From: an uncultured SAR116 cluster alpha proteobacterium
GTDB taxonomy: Bacteria > Pseudomonadota > Alphaproteobacteria > Puniceispirillales > Marisalimonadaceae
Direction of reading: 5' to 3'
Assembly: GCA_902619615.1 (NCBI GenBank)
Contig: CACNFD010000003.1
Coordinates: 62,001-126,000, forward strand
DNA: 64,000 nt
The notes under the pieces were generated by a model. It saw nothing but the letters and a program-made list of their open reading frames with translations, searched no databases and was not told the DNA's origin. Every line of letters starts with the position of its first letter. Within the stretch, counting starts at the first letter, position 1. A program made the position numbers and the translations under genes. Positions 1 to 7,985 of the stretch are shown here, one piece after another.

Positions 1-435
1 CCACAAAAGAAAAATCTAAGAGATGAAATCTGGATTAAATTATGGGGAAATTGTTCATTTAATCCTATAAGCGCTATTACTGGAGCCAGCTTGGATATGA
101 TTGGAAACGACCCAACCTCACTAGTCTTGATTAAACAAATGATGGAAGAATGCCAAAAAGTTGGGGAAGCAGTTGGTGTGCATTTTGGTGTATCAATTGA
201 TAAGAGAATTGATGGCGCATCATCGATAATTGGTCACAAACCATCCACTAGACAAGATATTGAAATGAAAAGGCCTCTTGAAATAGATCCTATAATGAGT
301 GCAATAATAGAAATTGGGAATAAACTCAATATTGCCACACCCATGTTAAAGCACATAAACAGTATTTTAAAACTAAAGGCAAATTATTTAGGTTTGTATA
401 AAAGAAACGATCTTATAGAAAAATTAACAATCTAA
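1..435 (+). CDS. panE: Ketopantoate reductase, C-terminal part (gene cut by window start)
   Basis: The reading frame is open from base 1 and ends at 433-435, so the gene starts before the window; about 144 residues are visible. 2-Dehydropantoate 2-reductase uses NADPH to reduce ketopantoate to pantoate on the pantothenate/CoA pathway. The visible part is the all-helical C-terminal domain of the PanE/ApbA family: a segment beginning IKLWGNCSFNPISAITG carries the conserved Lys-Leu...Asn pattern of the active site, and a later KRPLEIDPIMSAIIEIG matches the family's substrate-binding signature. The Rossmann NADPH domain lies outside the window. The nearest in-frame ATG at 91 is internal and not a plausible start because homology continues upstream of it. 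Some ApbA-family members act on other 2-keto acids, so the exact substrate is inferred. Confidence 0.8.
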   Translation, partial: PQKKNLRDEIWIKLWGNCSFNPISAITGASLDMIGNDPTSLVLIKQMMEECQKVGEAVGVHFGVSIDKRIDGASSIIGHKPSTRQDIEMKRPLEIDPIMSAIIEIGNKLNIATPMLKHINSILKLKANYLGLYKRNDLIEKLTI

Positions 436-771
436 ATTTTCAAATGCATTAAAACCTTTTTTATCCTCAATTTCTACGACCCAACAATCTCTATCTATTT
501 CTATTTCTTTAGAAATTCTCTTATCAATATCTTGAGAAGTTGTTTTTTTTAGAGGATATAAATCTATAAACTCAATAATCTCTTTATCATTATTTAAATC
601 ATATTTGATATTTCGTGAAAAAAGTTTGGCAAAACCGTCTAGAGTGTCAATTTTAACAAATATAGCACCAGCCTGCTCATTTCCTCTTTTAACGATATAA
701 GCACTAGTTAAATTTTTCTCTGCAATTCTAATGCCTGCGTTAATTATTGTTTCTGCTTTTAATTCATTCAT
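424..771 (-). CDS. DUF1491 family protein
   Basis: A 115-residue soluble protein with no signal peptide or membrane segment. It resembles the small alphaproteobacterial family DUF1491: an N-terminal LKAE...INAGIRIAEKN segment, a GAIFVKIDTLDG strand about residue 36-47, and the typical C-terminal WVVEIEDKKG followed by an acidic tail. Function is unknown for the family. Its last 12 bases overlap the end of the upstream panE gene on the other strand, a tail-to-tail arrangement. It lies on the same strand as the DUF1674 gene at 789-953, with 17 bases between them, so the two may be cotranscribed. Confidence 0.7.
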   Translation of the reverse strand: MNELKAETIINAGIRIAEKNLTSAYIVKRGNEQAGAIFVKIDTLDGFAKLFSRNIKYDLNNDKEIIEFIDLYPLKKTTSQDIDKRISKEIEIDRDCWVVEIEDKKGFNAFENLDC

Positions 772-788
772 ATTCTTTTATTTGAATA

Positions 789-953
789 TTAAAAATCCGA
801 GCACCTGCCGGCTTTTTCCCAATCTCCGTATCTTGTAGGTTCTGGGCCCTTTGGGCCACCCTGCTCTTTTGTAATATTTACATTTTCATTTAATTTATCT
901 TTTATATTATTTTGTTCTTTTTCTTCATTTAATTTTGTAGTTTTATTACTCAT
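789..953 (-). CDS. DUF1674 / SDHAF4-like small protein
   Basis: A 54-residue protein read directly from the sequence. The first two thirds are lysine, glutamate and asparagine rich and look disordered. The C-terminus holds the family signature GPKGPEPTRYGDWEKAGR followed by a short tail ending in Phe. Mitochondrial members (SDHAF4/Sdh8) chaperone flavinylated SdhA during succinate dehydrogenase assembly; bacterial members are thought to do the same, which is inference here. In alphaproteobacteria this small gene often sits next to rsmB, as it does here, divergently, with 79 bases between starts. The usual C-terminal Asp-Phe is Gly-Phe in this copy. Confidence 0.75.
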   Translation of the reverse strand: MSNKTTKLNEEKEQNNIKDKLNENVNITKEQGGPKGPEPTRYGDWEKAGRCSDF

Positions 954-1032
954 AATAATTTACTTTCTATAAATCTCATTTAACAAATCACAGTATAATA
1001 TTAATTTTTGTTATAAATACAAGGTAGTAGTT

Positions 1033-2409
1033 TTGATTGAACAAAAATCACTTAAATTTCAAAAATTAGCAAAAAACACGAGGTTAATTGCTTTAGAAAT
1101 TTGGATTTTAATTTTTTATAAAAACAAAAATTTTGAAAAAACAATAGATAACTCCTTTGATTTTAATAAATTAGATAAAAGGGACAAATCCTTTGCATAT
1201 CTTCTGATTAATTCATCTATGAGGAGACATAAACAAGCACAAAGAATTTATACTAAATACGCAAAGCAAGGTATAGATCCAAGGAACAGATACTTGAATA
1301 GTATTTTGTTGATTGCAACTGTTCAACTAATTTGGCTAGAAATAGCACCTTATGCAGTCATAAATGAAGCCGTGTACCAAGCAAAATTTTTCATTAGTGA
1401 GAAGCAATCTAGGCTAGTAAATGCAATTCTTAGAAACATTAGTCAAAATAAAAAAGAAATTTCACATATTATTTCAAATGAAGCTTCTAACTTACCAGAA
1501 TGGCTTTTTAATAGTTGGAAATCCTTATACGGGAAAAAAAATGTTGACGAGATTGTTAAACTAGCAATGGATCCTCCTCCACTTGATATTGTTATATCAA
1601 CAAAAATAACAAAAAAAGAAAAAGAAATAATTAAATCAGAGTTAAATGGCGTAGAGATATTTCCTAATGTCCTAAGGTGCACATTTAATGGGAATGTGGA
1701 AGATCTACCTAGATTTAAAGATGGTATATGGTGGATACAGGACGCAGCATCTCAAATACCTTGCAGTATATTATTAACAAAAATAAAAAAAAATTTTTTA
1801 AAATCAATACAATCTCTTAAAATAATTGATATGTGTTGCGCTCCTGGAGGTAAAACTGCACAACTGTTGGATAATGATTTGGTCATAGATTGTATTGAAA
1901 AAAATAAGAATAGATCCAGAATTTTTAAAAAAAACATGGCTCGACTTAATTTTAATCCAAATTTAATTAATGTGAATGCAGAAGACTTTAATCCAGAATA
2001 TAAGGCTGATGTTATTTTAATAGATGCACCATGTTCAGGAACTGGTACAATTAGAAAAAATCCTGATATTTTTATAAGAAATGCTCCACATAACTTAGAT
2101 AACTTTGTATCAATACAAAATAAAATATTAGATAATTCAGCAAAAATCCTAAAGAAAAATGGCCTTATCATGTACGTGACTTGCTCTCTTCAAAAAATTG
2201 AAGGAGAAAGAAGAATAGAAGATTTTTTAGAAAGTCATAAACAATTTTCAATAGTAAGTTTTAACTCTGAAGATTTTCCTAAAATAAATGATAGCATTAC
2301 AAAAGAAGGATTTATTAGAATTCTACCTAATCATTTTAATTTTAATTTTGAAAATGTTAGTAATGGATCTGACGGATTTTTTATAGCATTATTGAAAAAG
2401 GAAAAATAA
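1033..2409 (+). CDS. rsmB: 16S rRNA (cytosine-967-C5)-methyltransferase RsmB/Fmu
   Basis: A 458-residue RsmB/NOP-type enzyme that transfers methyl from SAM to C5 of a cytosine in 16S rRNA. Residues about 1-140 form a NusB-like RNA-binding domain. The methyltransferase domain has the SAM loop DMCCAPGGKT (266-275), motif IV DAPCSGTG (331-338, Cys334) and motif VI VTCSL with the catalytic Cys384. The start is a TTG: AAGG at 1021-1024 lies 8 bases before it, and no ATG fits the N-terminus. The stop is 4 bases before the heparinase-like gene, and purH follows, an order common in alphaproteobacteria and probably one transcription unit. Confidence 0.9.
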   Translation: MIEQKSLKFQKLAKNTRLIALEIWILIFYKNKNFEKTIDNSFDFNKLDKRDKSFAYLLINSSMRRHKQAQRIYTKYAKQGIDPRNRYLNSILLIATVQLIWLEIAPYAVINEAVYQAKFFISEKQSRLVNAILRNISQNKKEISHIISNEASNLPEWLFNSWKSLYGKKNVDEIVKLAMDPPPLDIVISTKITKKEKEIIKSELNGVEIFPNVLRCTFNGNVEDLPRFKDGIWWIQDAASQIPCSILLTKIKKNFLKSIQSLKIIDMCCAPGGKTAQLLDNDLVIDCIEKNKNRSRIFKKNMARLNFNPNLINVNAEDFNPEYKADVILIDAPCSGTGTIRKNPDIFIRNAPHNLDNFVSIQNKILDNSAKILKKNGLIMYVTCSLQKIEGERRIEDFLESHKQFSIVSFNSEDFPKINDSITKEGFIRILPNHFNFNFENVSNGSDGFFIALLKKEK

Positions 2410-2413
2410 TTTA

Positions 2414-3958
2414 ATGCTTAAGTTAATAGATATATTTACAAATAATTATTTTCTTAAACAAAAACTTAAAGTGACAATTCCTAAAACACCAGTAAGAAGA
2501 CTGACTGATAACTGGCAAGGCTCAACTAAAAGTGGAAAAAGAATATTAAGTAACCCAGTTAATACAAAAACTATTCAGGATTTTAATAAATTCAATTTCA
2601 TAAGAGATTTAAAATCTGAGGGAAGCATAAATGCTAGGTCGACTGCACGATCATTAGTGGAAAACTGGATCAACGAAGATTATAACCTCCGATCTCATGA
2701 ATATGATTCTGTAATAGTGGCAGAAAGAATTTCATGTTGGAGCTTTAATTATTCTTGGTTTGCAGAGAGTGGTGGATTAGATTTTCAAAAAAAAATTTTA
2801 AATTCTATTGCCTTACAATCTAAATTTCTTGAATTAAAACTCGATCTAACAAACGACAACCTTGAAAAGATAATTATAATTAAAGGGATTTTAGTATCTA
2901 AGTCTATTTTATACGAAACGATAGATAATATTAATCAATTATTAACTGTTATTAATGAAAAACTCGAAATATTGACTAATACTGATGGTGGGCACATAAG
3001 CAGAAGTCCTGTTAAGCAATTAAATTTATTGAGACATTTAATTGAGATAAGATCTATAATTGCGATTTTAAAAAATGTAGATGCTGATGGGTTGCATCAA
3101 AAAACAATAAAAATGGGAGAGTTTTGTAGAAGTTTTCAAATGCCTAATGAATATTTTTCATGGTTTCATGGTGGTTCCTTAATACGAAAAGAAATTATAA
3201 AGCAAACTTTAAATAGAATTGGATATAAAAATAGGATTTTTAGCCTTGCTGAAGAAACTGGGTTTTGTAGGTTGTCAAATATGAATTCTGTTTTATTTGT
3301 GGATATAGGACTAAATAAAAAAACAATTCATAATAAAAAAGCTAGCCTATTTGGTTTTGAATTTTTTTATAAAAAAGAAAAGATAATTTCCAACCTTGGA
3401 GAAATTAATAACTCAAAATATAAAAATATGAAAAATTCTCTTTCTTCTACGGCGGCCCATTCTAGCCTGAATATAGATGATAGAAATAATATAGACCTCA
3501 GTGGGAGAAGAATTACAAGAATATCAAATATCCAATTTGGAAAAACTAAAGATGGTAATTTATTAGATGTAACTCATTCAGGGTACGAAACAATTTTTGG
3601 CGTTCACCACAAAAGACAAATATACCTCTCTAATAAAAAAAATGAAATTAGAGGAAGAGATGAAATTTTAAATATTGGCAATATTGGTTCAATTCCCAAA
3701 AACGCATATATTCGTTTTCATTTATATCCAGGGATTGAACTGATTAAAACTAGAAATGGTTCGGTACTATTAAATCATAAAAAGGGTTTCGTCTGGAAAA
3801 TGAGTACTAATGTTAAGAATATAAGCCTAGAAGACTCGGTAATGTTTACTCCTAATGGCCCAAAGCCATGTAAAGAGCTCAGTATTATTTTAAACTTAGA
3901 AAAAATAAGAGCTTACAAAAGTATTTCTTGTAATTGGGCATTTGAACTTCAAAAATAA
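2414..3958 (+). CDS. Heparinase II/III-like family protein
   Basis: A 514-residue protein with the layout of alphaproteobacterial heparinase II/III-like proteins: an alpha-helical N-terminal half with the conserved GGHISRSP (192-199), a linker with FCRL, and a beta-rich C-terminal half that begins near AAHSSLNID (347-355). Polysaccharide lyases of this superfamily cleave uronic-acid-containing glycans by beta-elimination, but the members located between rsmB and purH have no established substrate, and I see no signal peptide. It starts 4 bases after rsmB, so cotranscription is likely. A role in envelope polysaccharide metabolism is possible but unproven. Confidence 0.8.
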   Translation: MLKLIDIFTNNYFLKQKLKVTIPKTPVRRLTDNWQGSTKSGKRILSNPVNTKTIQDFNKFNFIRDLKSEGSINARSTARSLVENWINEDYNLRSHEYDSVIVAERISCWSFNYSWFAESGGLDFQKKILNSIALQSKFLELKLDLTNDNLEKIIIIKGILVSKSILYETIDNINQLLTVINEKLEILTNTDGGHISRSPVKQLNLLRHLIEIRSIIAILKNVDADGLHQKTIKMGEFCRSFQMPNEYFSWFHGGSLIRKEIIKQTLNRIGYKNRIFSLAEETGFCRLSNMNSVLFVDIGLNKKTIHNKKASLFGFEFFYKKEKIISNLGEINNSKYKNMKNSLSSTAAHSSLNIDDRNNIDLSGRRITRISNIQFGKTKDGNLLDVTHSGYETIFGVHHKRQIYLSNKKNEIRGRDEILNIGNIGSIPKNAYIRFHLYPGIELIKTRNGSVLLNHKKGFVWKMSTNVKNISLEDSVMFTPNGPKPCKELSIILNLEKIRAYKSISCNWAFELQK

Positions 3959-3965
3959 TTTTTAG

Positions 3966-3994
3966 TTGACACATCTCATGAAAAGAAATTATTT
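3966..3994 (+). promoter_or_regulatory. Possible sigma70-type promoter for purH
   Basis: TTGACA at 3966-3971 is a perfect -35 box. With a 17-base spacer the -10 position reads TTATTT, which is a poor match, so the assignment rests mainly on the -35. It lies directly after the heparinase-like gene and would give purH its own start in addition to read-through. Confidence 0.35.
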
Positions 3995-4027
3995 GAAAGC
4001 CATTCAACAAATTTAAAAAGTTTATAC

Positions 4028-5635
4028 ATGAATAATAATAAAGAAATTTTTTTTACAAAAGATATCAAAATCAAAAGAGCTCTAATTTCAGTAACAGATA
4101 AACGTGATCTTGAAAAAATAGCTAAAGTTTTAGTAAAAAATAAAATAGAAATTCTCTCTACAGGAGGAACTGCTAAATATTTAAAACAAAATTCTATTCC
4201 TGTAAAAGAAGTATCAGATCAAACAAACTTTCCTGAAATTTTAGATGGAAGAGTTAAAACCTTAAATCCTAAAATACATGGTGGTATTCTTTTTAGAAGA
4301 GACGATCCTTCACACTTAGAACAAATTCAGAAACATAATATTTACGAAATAAATCTCTTGATTATTAATTTATATAAATTTAGAGAAACGTTACAAAAAA
4401 CATCTAAAAACAGAGATATAATAGAAAATATTGATGTTGGCGGACCAGCAATGATTAGAGCTGGAGCAAAAAATCATGAATTTGTAACAGTTGTTACGGA
4501 TCCCAATGACTATCCAGAATTTATTTCACAAATTGATAACAATGGAAAAATTAAGTACTCATACAGAAAATATCTTGCCGCAAAGGCATTTAGATTAACT
4601 AACGAATACGATAACGCCATTTCAGATTGGTTAGAAGATAAAGAAATTATCTCATCAACTTTTCCTGAAAATTTGTCAATTAATTTAAATAAGTCATATG
4701 AAATGCGATACGGTGAAAACCCACACCAAAAAGCAGCACTTTATAAAACATCTGATAAAAGAAAAGGAATTACAAATAGTAAAAAACTTCAAGGCAAAGA
4801 ACTTTCATATAATAATGTAAATGACGCGGACGCTGCATTTGAGCTAATCTGTGAATTCAAAAAACCTGCTGTTGCCATAATTAAACATGCCAATCCTTGC
4901 GGAGTAGCAGAAAACGATGATCTTAATTCTGCTTGGGAAAAGGCACTTCAAACTGACCCTGTAAGCGCTTTTGGTGGCATAGTATCTATAAATAGAGAAT
5001 TAACAAAAGATTTAGCTCTCAAAATGAAGTCACTTTTTTTAGAAGTCATTATTGCTCCCAGTGTTGACAGAGAAGCTTTAGAGATTTTTGCTGACAAGCC
5101 TAATGTTAGAATATTGACAACTGGTTCACTAGCATCACCAGAGGATACAGGTTTATTATTTAAATCTATTTCTGGTGGGATATTAGTGCAATCGCGTGAC
5201 TATAAAGTTTTAAACAGTGACAACATTAAAATAGTAACAAAAAGGAAACCAACAAATAAAGAAATTGATGATTTGTTGTTTGCATGGAAAGTTGCAAAAC
5301 ACACAAAATCAAATGCTATTGTTTATGCAAAAAATTTACAAACTGTAGGTATTGGAGCAGGTCAAATGAGTAGAATTGATTCCACTTCAATAGCTAACGA
5401 AAAAGCAAAAAAGGCGTCCAATTTAGCTAAATTGGAAACGTCAATGGCTTATAAATCCGTTGTAGCTAGCGATGCTTTTTTTCCGTTTGCTGATGGTTTG
5501 ATTGCTGCAGCAAACGCAGGTGTAACCGCTATTATTCAGCCAGGTGGATCTATTCGTGACAAAGAGGTGATTGAAGCAGCTGATGAAAGAAATATTGCGA
5601 TGATTTTTACATCAATTAGACATTTTAGGCATTAA
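4028..5635 (+). CDS. purH: Bifunctional AICAR formyltransferase / IMP cyclohydrolase
   Basis: A 535-residue enzyme of normal length that catalyses the last two steps of de novo IMP synthesis. The N-terminal methylglyoxal-synthase-like cyclohydrolase domain contains STGGTAKYL (44-52) and DGRVKTLNPKIHGG (73-86). The C-terminal transformylase domain has MRYGENPHQ (226-234) and the catalytic Lys286-His287 pair in IKHANPCGVA. The protein ends in the conserved IRHFRH. It is the last gene of the plus-strand run that starts at rsmB and faces mutY with only 15 bases between the stops. Upstream there is a possible promoter. Confidence 0.96.
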   Translation: MNNNKEIFFTKDIKIKRALISVTDKRDLEKIAKVLVKNKIEILSTGGTAKYLKQNSIPVKEVSDQTNFPEILDGRVKTLNPKIHGGILFRRDDPSHLEQIQKHNIYEINLLIINLYKFRETLQKTSKNRDIIENIDVGGPAMIRAGAKNHEFVTVVTDPNDYPEFISQIDNNGKIKYSYRKYLAAKAFRLTNEYDNAISDWLEDKEIISSTFPENLSINLNKSYEMRYGENPHQKAALYKTSDKRKGITNSKKLQGKELSYNNVNDADAAFELICEFKKPAVAIIKHANPCGVAENDDLNSAWEKALQTDPVSAFGGIVSINRELTKDLALKMKSLFLEVIIAPSVDREALEIFADKPNVRILTTGSLASPEDTGLLFKSISGGILVQSRDYKVLNSDNIKIVTKRKPTNKEIDDLLFAWKVAKHTKSNAIVYAKNLQTVGIGAGQMSRIDSTSIANEKAKKASNLAKLETSMAYKSVVASDAFFPFADGLIAAANAGVTAIIQPGGSIRDKEVIEAADERNIAMIFTSIRHFRH

Positions 5636-5650
5636 AAATCAAGAATCTCA

Positions 5651-6748
5651 TTATTTTTTTAAAGCATTCAAAATTTTTTTAATTAAACTTGGGAGGGCTA
5701 AATCATTTATATTTGTTTTTTGTACAAATCTATAAGAGCTTTTGCTTAAGTCATTAACCAATGCATTTTCATCATTTATTGTAGCAATTGCCACAGAGCA
5801 ATTAAGTTTGAAATGAGTGAAAATGTGATTTAAATTCTGATCTAATATCTTCCATTTTATACCTAAAAAATTAGGTTTTTTTTTATTATATTTTGGAGAT
5901 TTTTTAAATCTATTACTTTCTTCATACCAGCCTATCGAGGGCAACACATCCATGTTGGCTAAAAGTCCACTATTCTTATTGGTTTCAAACAAAACAGCAC
6001 CATCTTTATTCTGTAAATAGAAGAATAATCCATACCGCTCTTCTTTTTCTTTTTTTGGAAGTTTTATTGGATATTGCTTAGCACTAGTTGTACCACCGAC
6101 GTCACAAATAGCTAATAAAGGACACATTTTACATCTTGGTGACTTAGGAACACAAATTAATGAACCTAAATCCATTAAGGCTTGTGCATAATCTCCATGC
6201 CTGTTTTCAGGAAGGTGTTTTTCAGCAATGTTTTTGATAAAAATCTTTGATTCCTTTATGGGTTTTTCAACCGCATAAAATCTTGAAAAAACTCTTTCAA
6301 CATTTCCATCTATAACATTTGATTTTCTATCAAATGCTATAGCCATAATGGCTGACGATGTATATTCGCCTATTCCAGGAAGGGCAATTAAAGAATTTTT
6401 ATCTATCGGGAAAAATCCATCATATTTATTAGAAATTATTTTTGCTGTTTCATGTAAATTTTTAGCTCTACTATAATAGCCTAATCCTGCCCAATATGAA
6501 TTAATCTCATGTAATTCTGCTTTTGCAAGGGCATTAATATCAGGCCATTTTCTTACAAATTTTAAAAAATATGGTATGACTGTTTTTACTACAGTTTGTT
6601 GTAACATAATTTCTGACAAATAAACAAAATAAGGATTTGAAATCTCACCTGGCGGCGCTCTCCAAGGTAAAATTCTTCTATTAAGGTCGTACCAAGATAA
6701 TAATGAATTAGAAAAAGTTTTATAATTATTTTTTTTTAATTGTGCCAT
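5651..6748 (-). CDS. mutY: A/G-specific adenine DNA glycosylase
   Basis: A 365-residue base-excision repair enzyme that removes adenine mispaired with 8-oxoguanine. The helix-hairpin-helix core is present with catalytic Glu46 in SEIMLQQT, ALPGIGEYT (122-130) and Asp147 in VIDGNV. The 4Fe-4S ligands are complete and correctly spaced: Cys199, Cys206, Cys209, Cys215 (C-x6-C-x2-C-x5-C). Residues after about 235 form the NUDIX-like domain that recognises 8-oxoG. It is divergent from dciA, with 55 bases between start codons, the arrangement usual in alphaproteobacteria. Confidence 0.95.
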   Translation of the reverse strand: MAQLKKNNYKTFSNSLLSWYDLNRRILPWRAPPGEISNPYFVYLSEIMLQQTVVKTVIPYFLKFVRKWPDINALAKAELHEINSYWAGLGYYSRAKNLHETAKIISNKYDGFFPIDKNSLIALPGIGEYTSSAIMAIAFDRKSNVIDGNVERVFSRFYAVEKPIKESKIFIKNIAEKHLPENRHGDYAQALMDLGSLICVPKSPRCKMCPLLAICDVGGTTSAKQYPIKLPKKEKEERYGLFFYLQNKDGAVLFETNKNSGLLANMDVLPSIGWYEESNRFKKSPKYNKKKPNFLGIKWKILDQNLNHIFTHFKLNCSVAIATINDENALVNDLSKSSYRFVQKTNINDLALPSLIKKILNALKK

Positions 6749-6803
6749 ATAATTTTATTATATAATAAAACTAGAAAATTTAATTTAAAATAATTGTTAA
6801 CAT

Positions 6804-7241
6804 ATGAAGTCTTTATTAAAAATCACAGAAAATATTGTTGAGAAAAATAAAAGTAAATTGGGTTCTATTCAAAATCATATATTTTTCAATTGGGCACATA
6901 TTGCAGGTCAATATGCAGATATAACAATTCCACATAAAATAAAATTTGCTAGAAAAAAAAATATCGATGGCAATATAACAATCAAAGTCCAAAATGGCTT
7001 CGGACTGGAAGTTCAATACGCAATTCCATTTCTATTAGATCAAATTAATGCTCGATTCGGATTTAAAGCAATATCAAAAATAAAAATTATTCAAGCTGAC
7101 ATTCAGAAAAGCTTTGAAATTAAAAAAGAACCTATTAAACGTACTCTGGAAAATACTTTAGAAAATTTGGAGTCTAATATACTTCCAGACAGCGAACTGA
7201 AATTAGCAATGCAAGAATTTGAGATTTCTAGAAAAAAATAA
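6804..7241 (+). CDS. DUF721 / DciA-like protein
   Basis: A 145-residue DUF721 protein. The family includes DciA, the helicase loader that brings DnaB to the replication origin in bacteria lacking phage-derived DnaC. The visible core, about residues 25-95, has FFNWAHIAGQYADITIPHKI followed by beta strands ending in INARFGF, typical of the KH-like DUF721 fold; the charged tail looks disordered. Position between mutY and a DsbA-like gene followed by smc matches other alphaproteobacteria. The role in helicase loading is inferred from family membership and has not been shown for this lineage. Confidence 0.7.
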   Translation: MKSLLKITENIVEKNKSKLGSIQNHIFFNWAHIAGQYADITIPHKIKFARKKNIDGNITIKVQNGFGLEVQYAIPFLLDQINARFGFKAISKIKIIQADIQKSFEIKKEPIKRTLENTLENLESNILPDSELKLAMQEFEISRKK

Positions 7242-7273
7242 TTGCATTTTATAAAATCTTGTTCTTTGTACAT

Positions 7274-7294
7274 TAATCTTAGTATATAAGATTA
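7274..7294 (+). terminator. Intergenic stem-loop between dciA and dsbA
   Basis: A perfect 8-base inverted repeat, TAATCTTA (7274-7281) and TAAGATTA (7287-7294), with a 5-base loop, followed by an AT-rich stretch with only short T runs. It could be a weak terminator of dciA or a leader structure for dsbA. The stem is almost all A-T. Confidence 0.4.
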
Positions 7295-7340
7295 TTATTA
7301 TTTGAAATTTTAAATGAGCAAAAAAGTTTGGGGAAAAAAT

Positions 7341-7967
7341 ATGTTTTTAAATAGAAGAAATTTTTTACTAGGTATTGGTGCTTTTTTCTTATTTTCAAAA
7401 AAAAGTTTTTCAAATCAGACATCATTAAAAGAGTTAATGCGAAAACAATTTTTGGGTTCTAATAATGCACCCATTAAAATAAAAGAATTCTTTTCATTAA
7501 CCTGTGGTCACTGTTCTAACTTTCATATAAAAACATTACCTCAACTCCAAAAAAAATACATTGACACGGGTAAAGTTCAATTAGAATTCATTGATTACCC
7601 TCTTGACAGACTTGCCGTTATAGCAGCTACATTAGCTAGATCAATACCTACTAAGGATGGATATGTAGAAGCTGTTAGCATTTTGTTAAAAAAGCAGAAA
7701 CAATGGGCATATTCAAAAAATCCTTTGAATGAATTGCAATCAATCGCAAAATTATTTGGCATATCATCAAAAAAATTTAATGATATTTCTCAAAACATTC
7801 CTCTTATGCAGGAAATTGTCTCAAAAATGGAGAAAGAGTCTAAAAACTTTGATATAAATTCCACTCCAACTTTCATTGTAAATGATAAATATAAAATTTC
7901 TGGAGCTCTATCTTTCAAAGACTTTGAAAAAGAACTTTTGAAGTCAATTAATGCAAATAAGTCTTAA
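7341..7967 (+). CDS. DsbA-family thiol:disulfide oxidoreductase with Tat-type signal
   Basis: A periplasmic thioredoxin-fold protein of the DsbA/DsbG-like family with active site Cys55-Gly-His-Cys58 and cis-proline Pro176 in STPTFIV. I chose the ATG at 7341 (208 residues) because GGGG at 7330-7333 sits 7 bases before it; an ATG at 7314 would add 9 residues. The N-terminus MFLNRRNFLLGIGAF has a twin-arginine followed by a hydrophobic stretch, so export by Tat is likely. It lies between dciA and smc, a conserved alphaproteobacterial neighbourhood with no known functional link. Whether it oxidises or isomerises disulfides cannot be read from the sequence. Confidence 0.85.
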   Translation: MFLNRRNFLLGIGAFFLFSKKSFSNQTSLKELMRKQFLGSNNAPIKIKEFFSLTCGHCSNFHIKTLPQLQKKYIDTGKVQLEFIDYPLDRLAVIAATLARSIPTKDGYVEAVSILLKKQKQWAYSKNPLNELQSIAKLFGISSKKFNDISQNIPLMQEIVSKMEKESKNFDINSTPTFIVNDKYKISGALSFKDFEKELLKSINANKS

Positions 7968-7985
7968 GGTAAAATTGGAAAACAA

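Noticed and set aside
1752..2171. 139-residue open frame antisense to rsmB
   Set aside because: Covers the rsmB methyltransferase motifs on the other strand; composition is that of a shadow frame.
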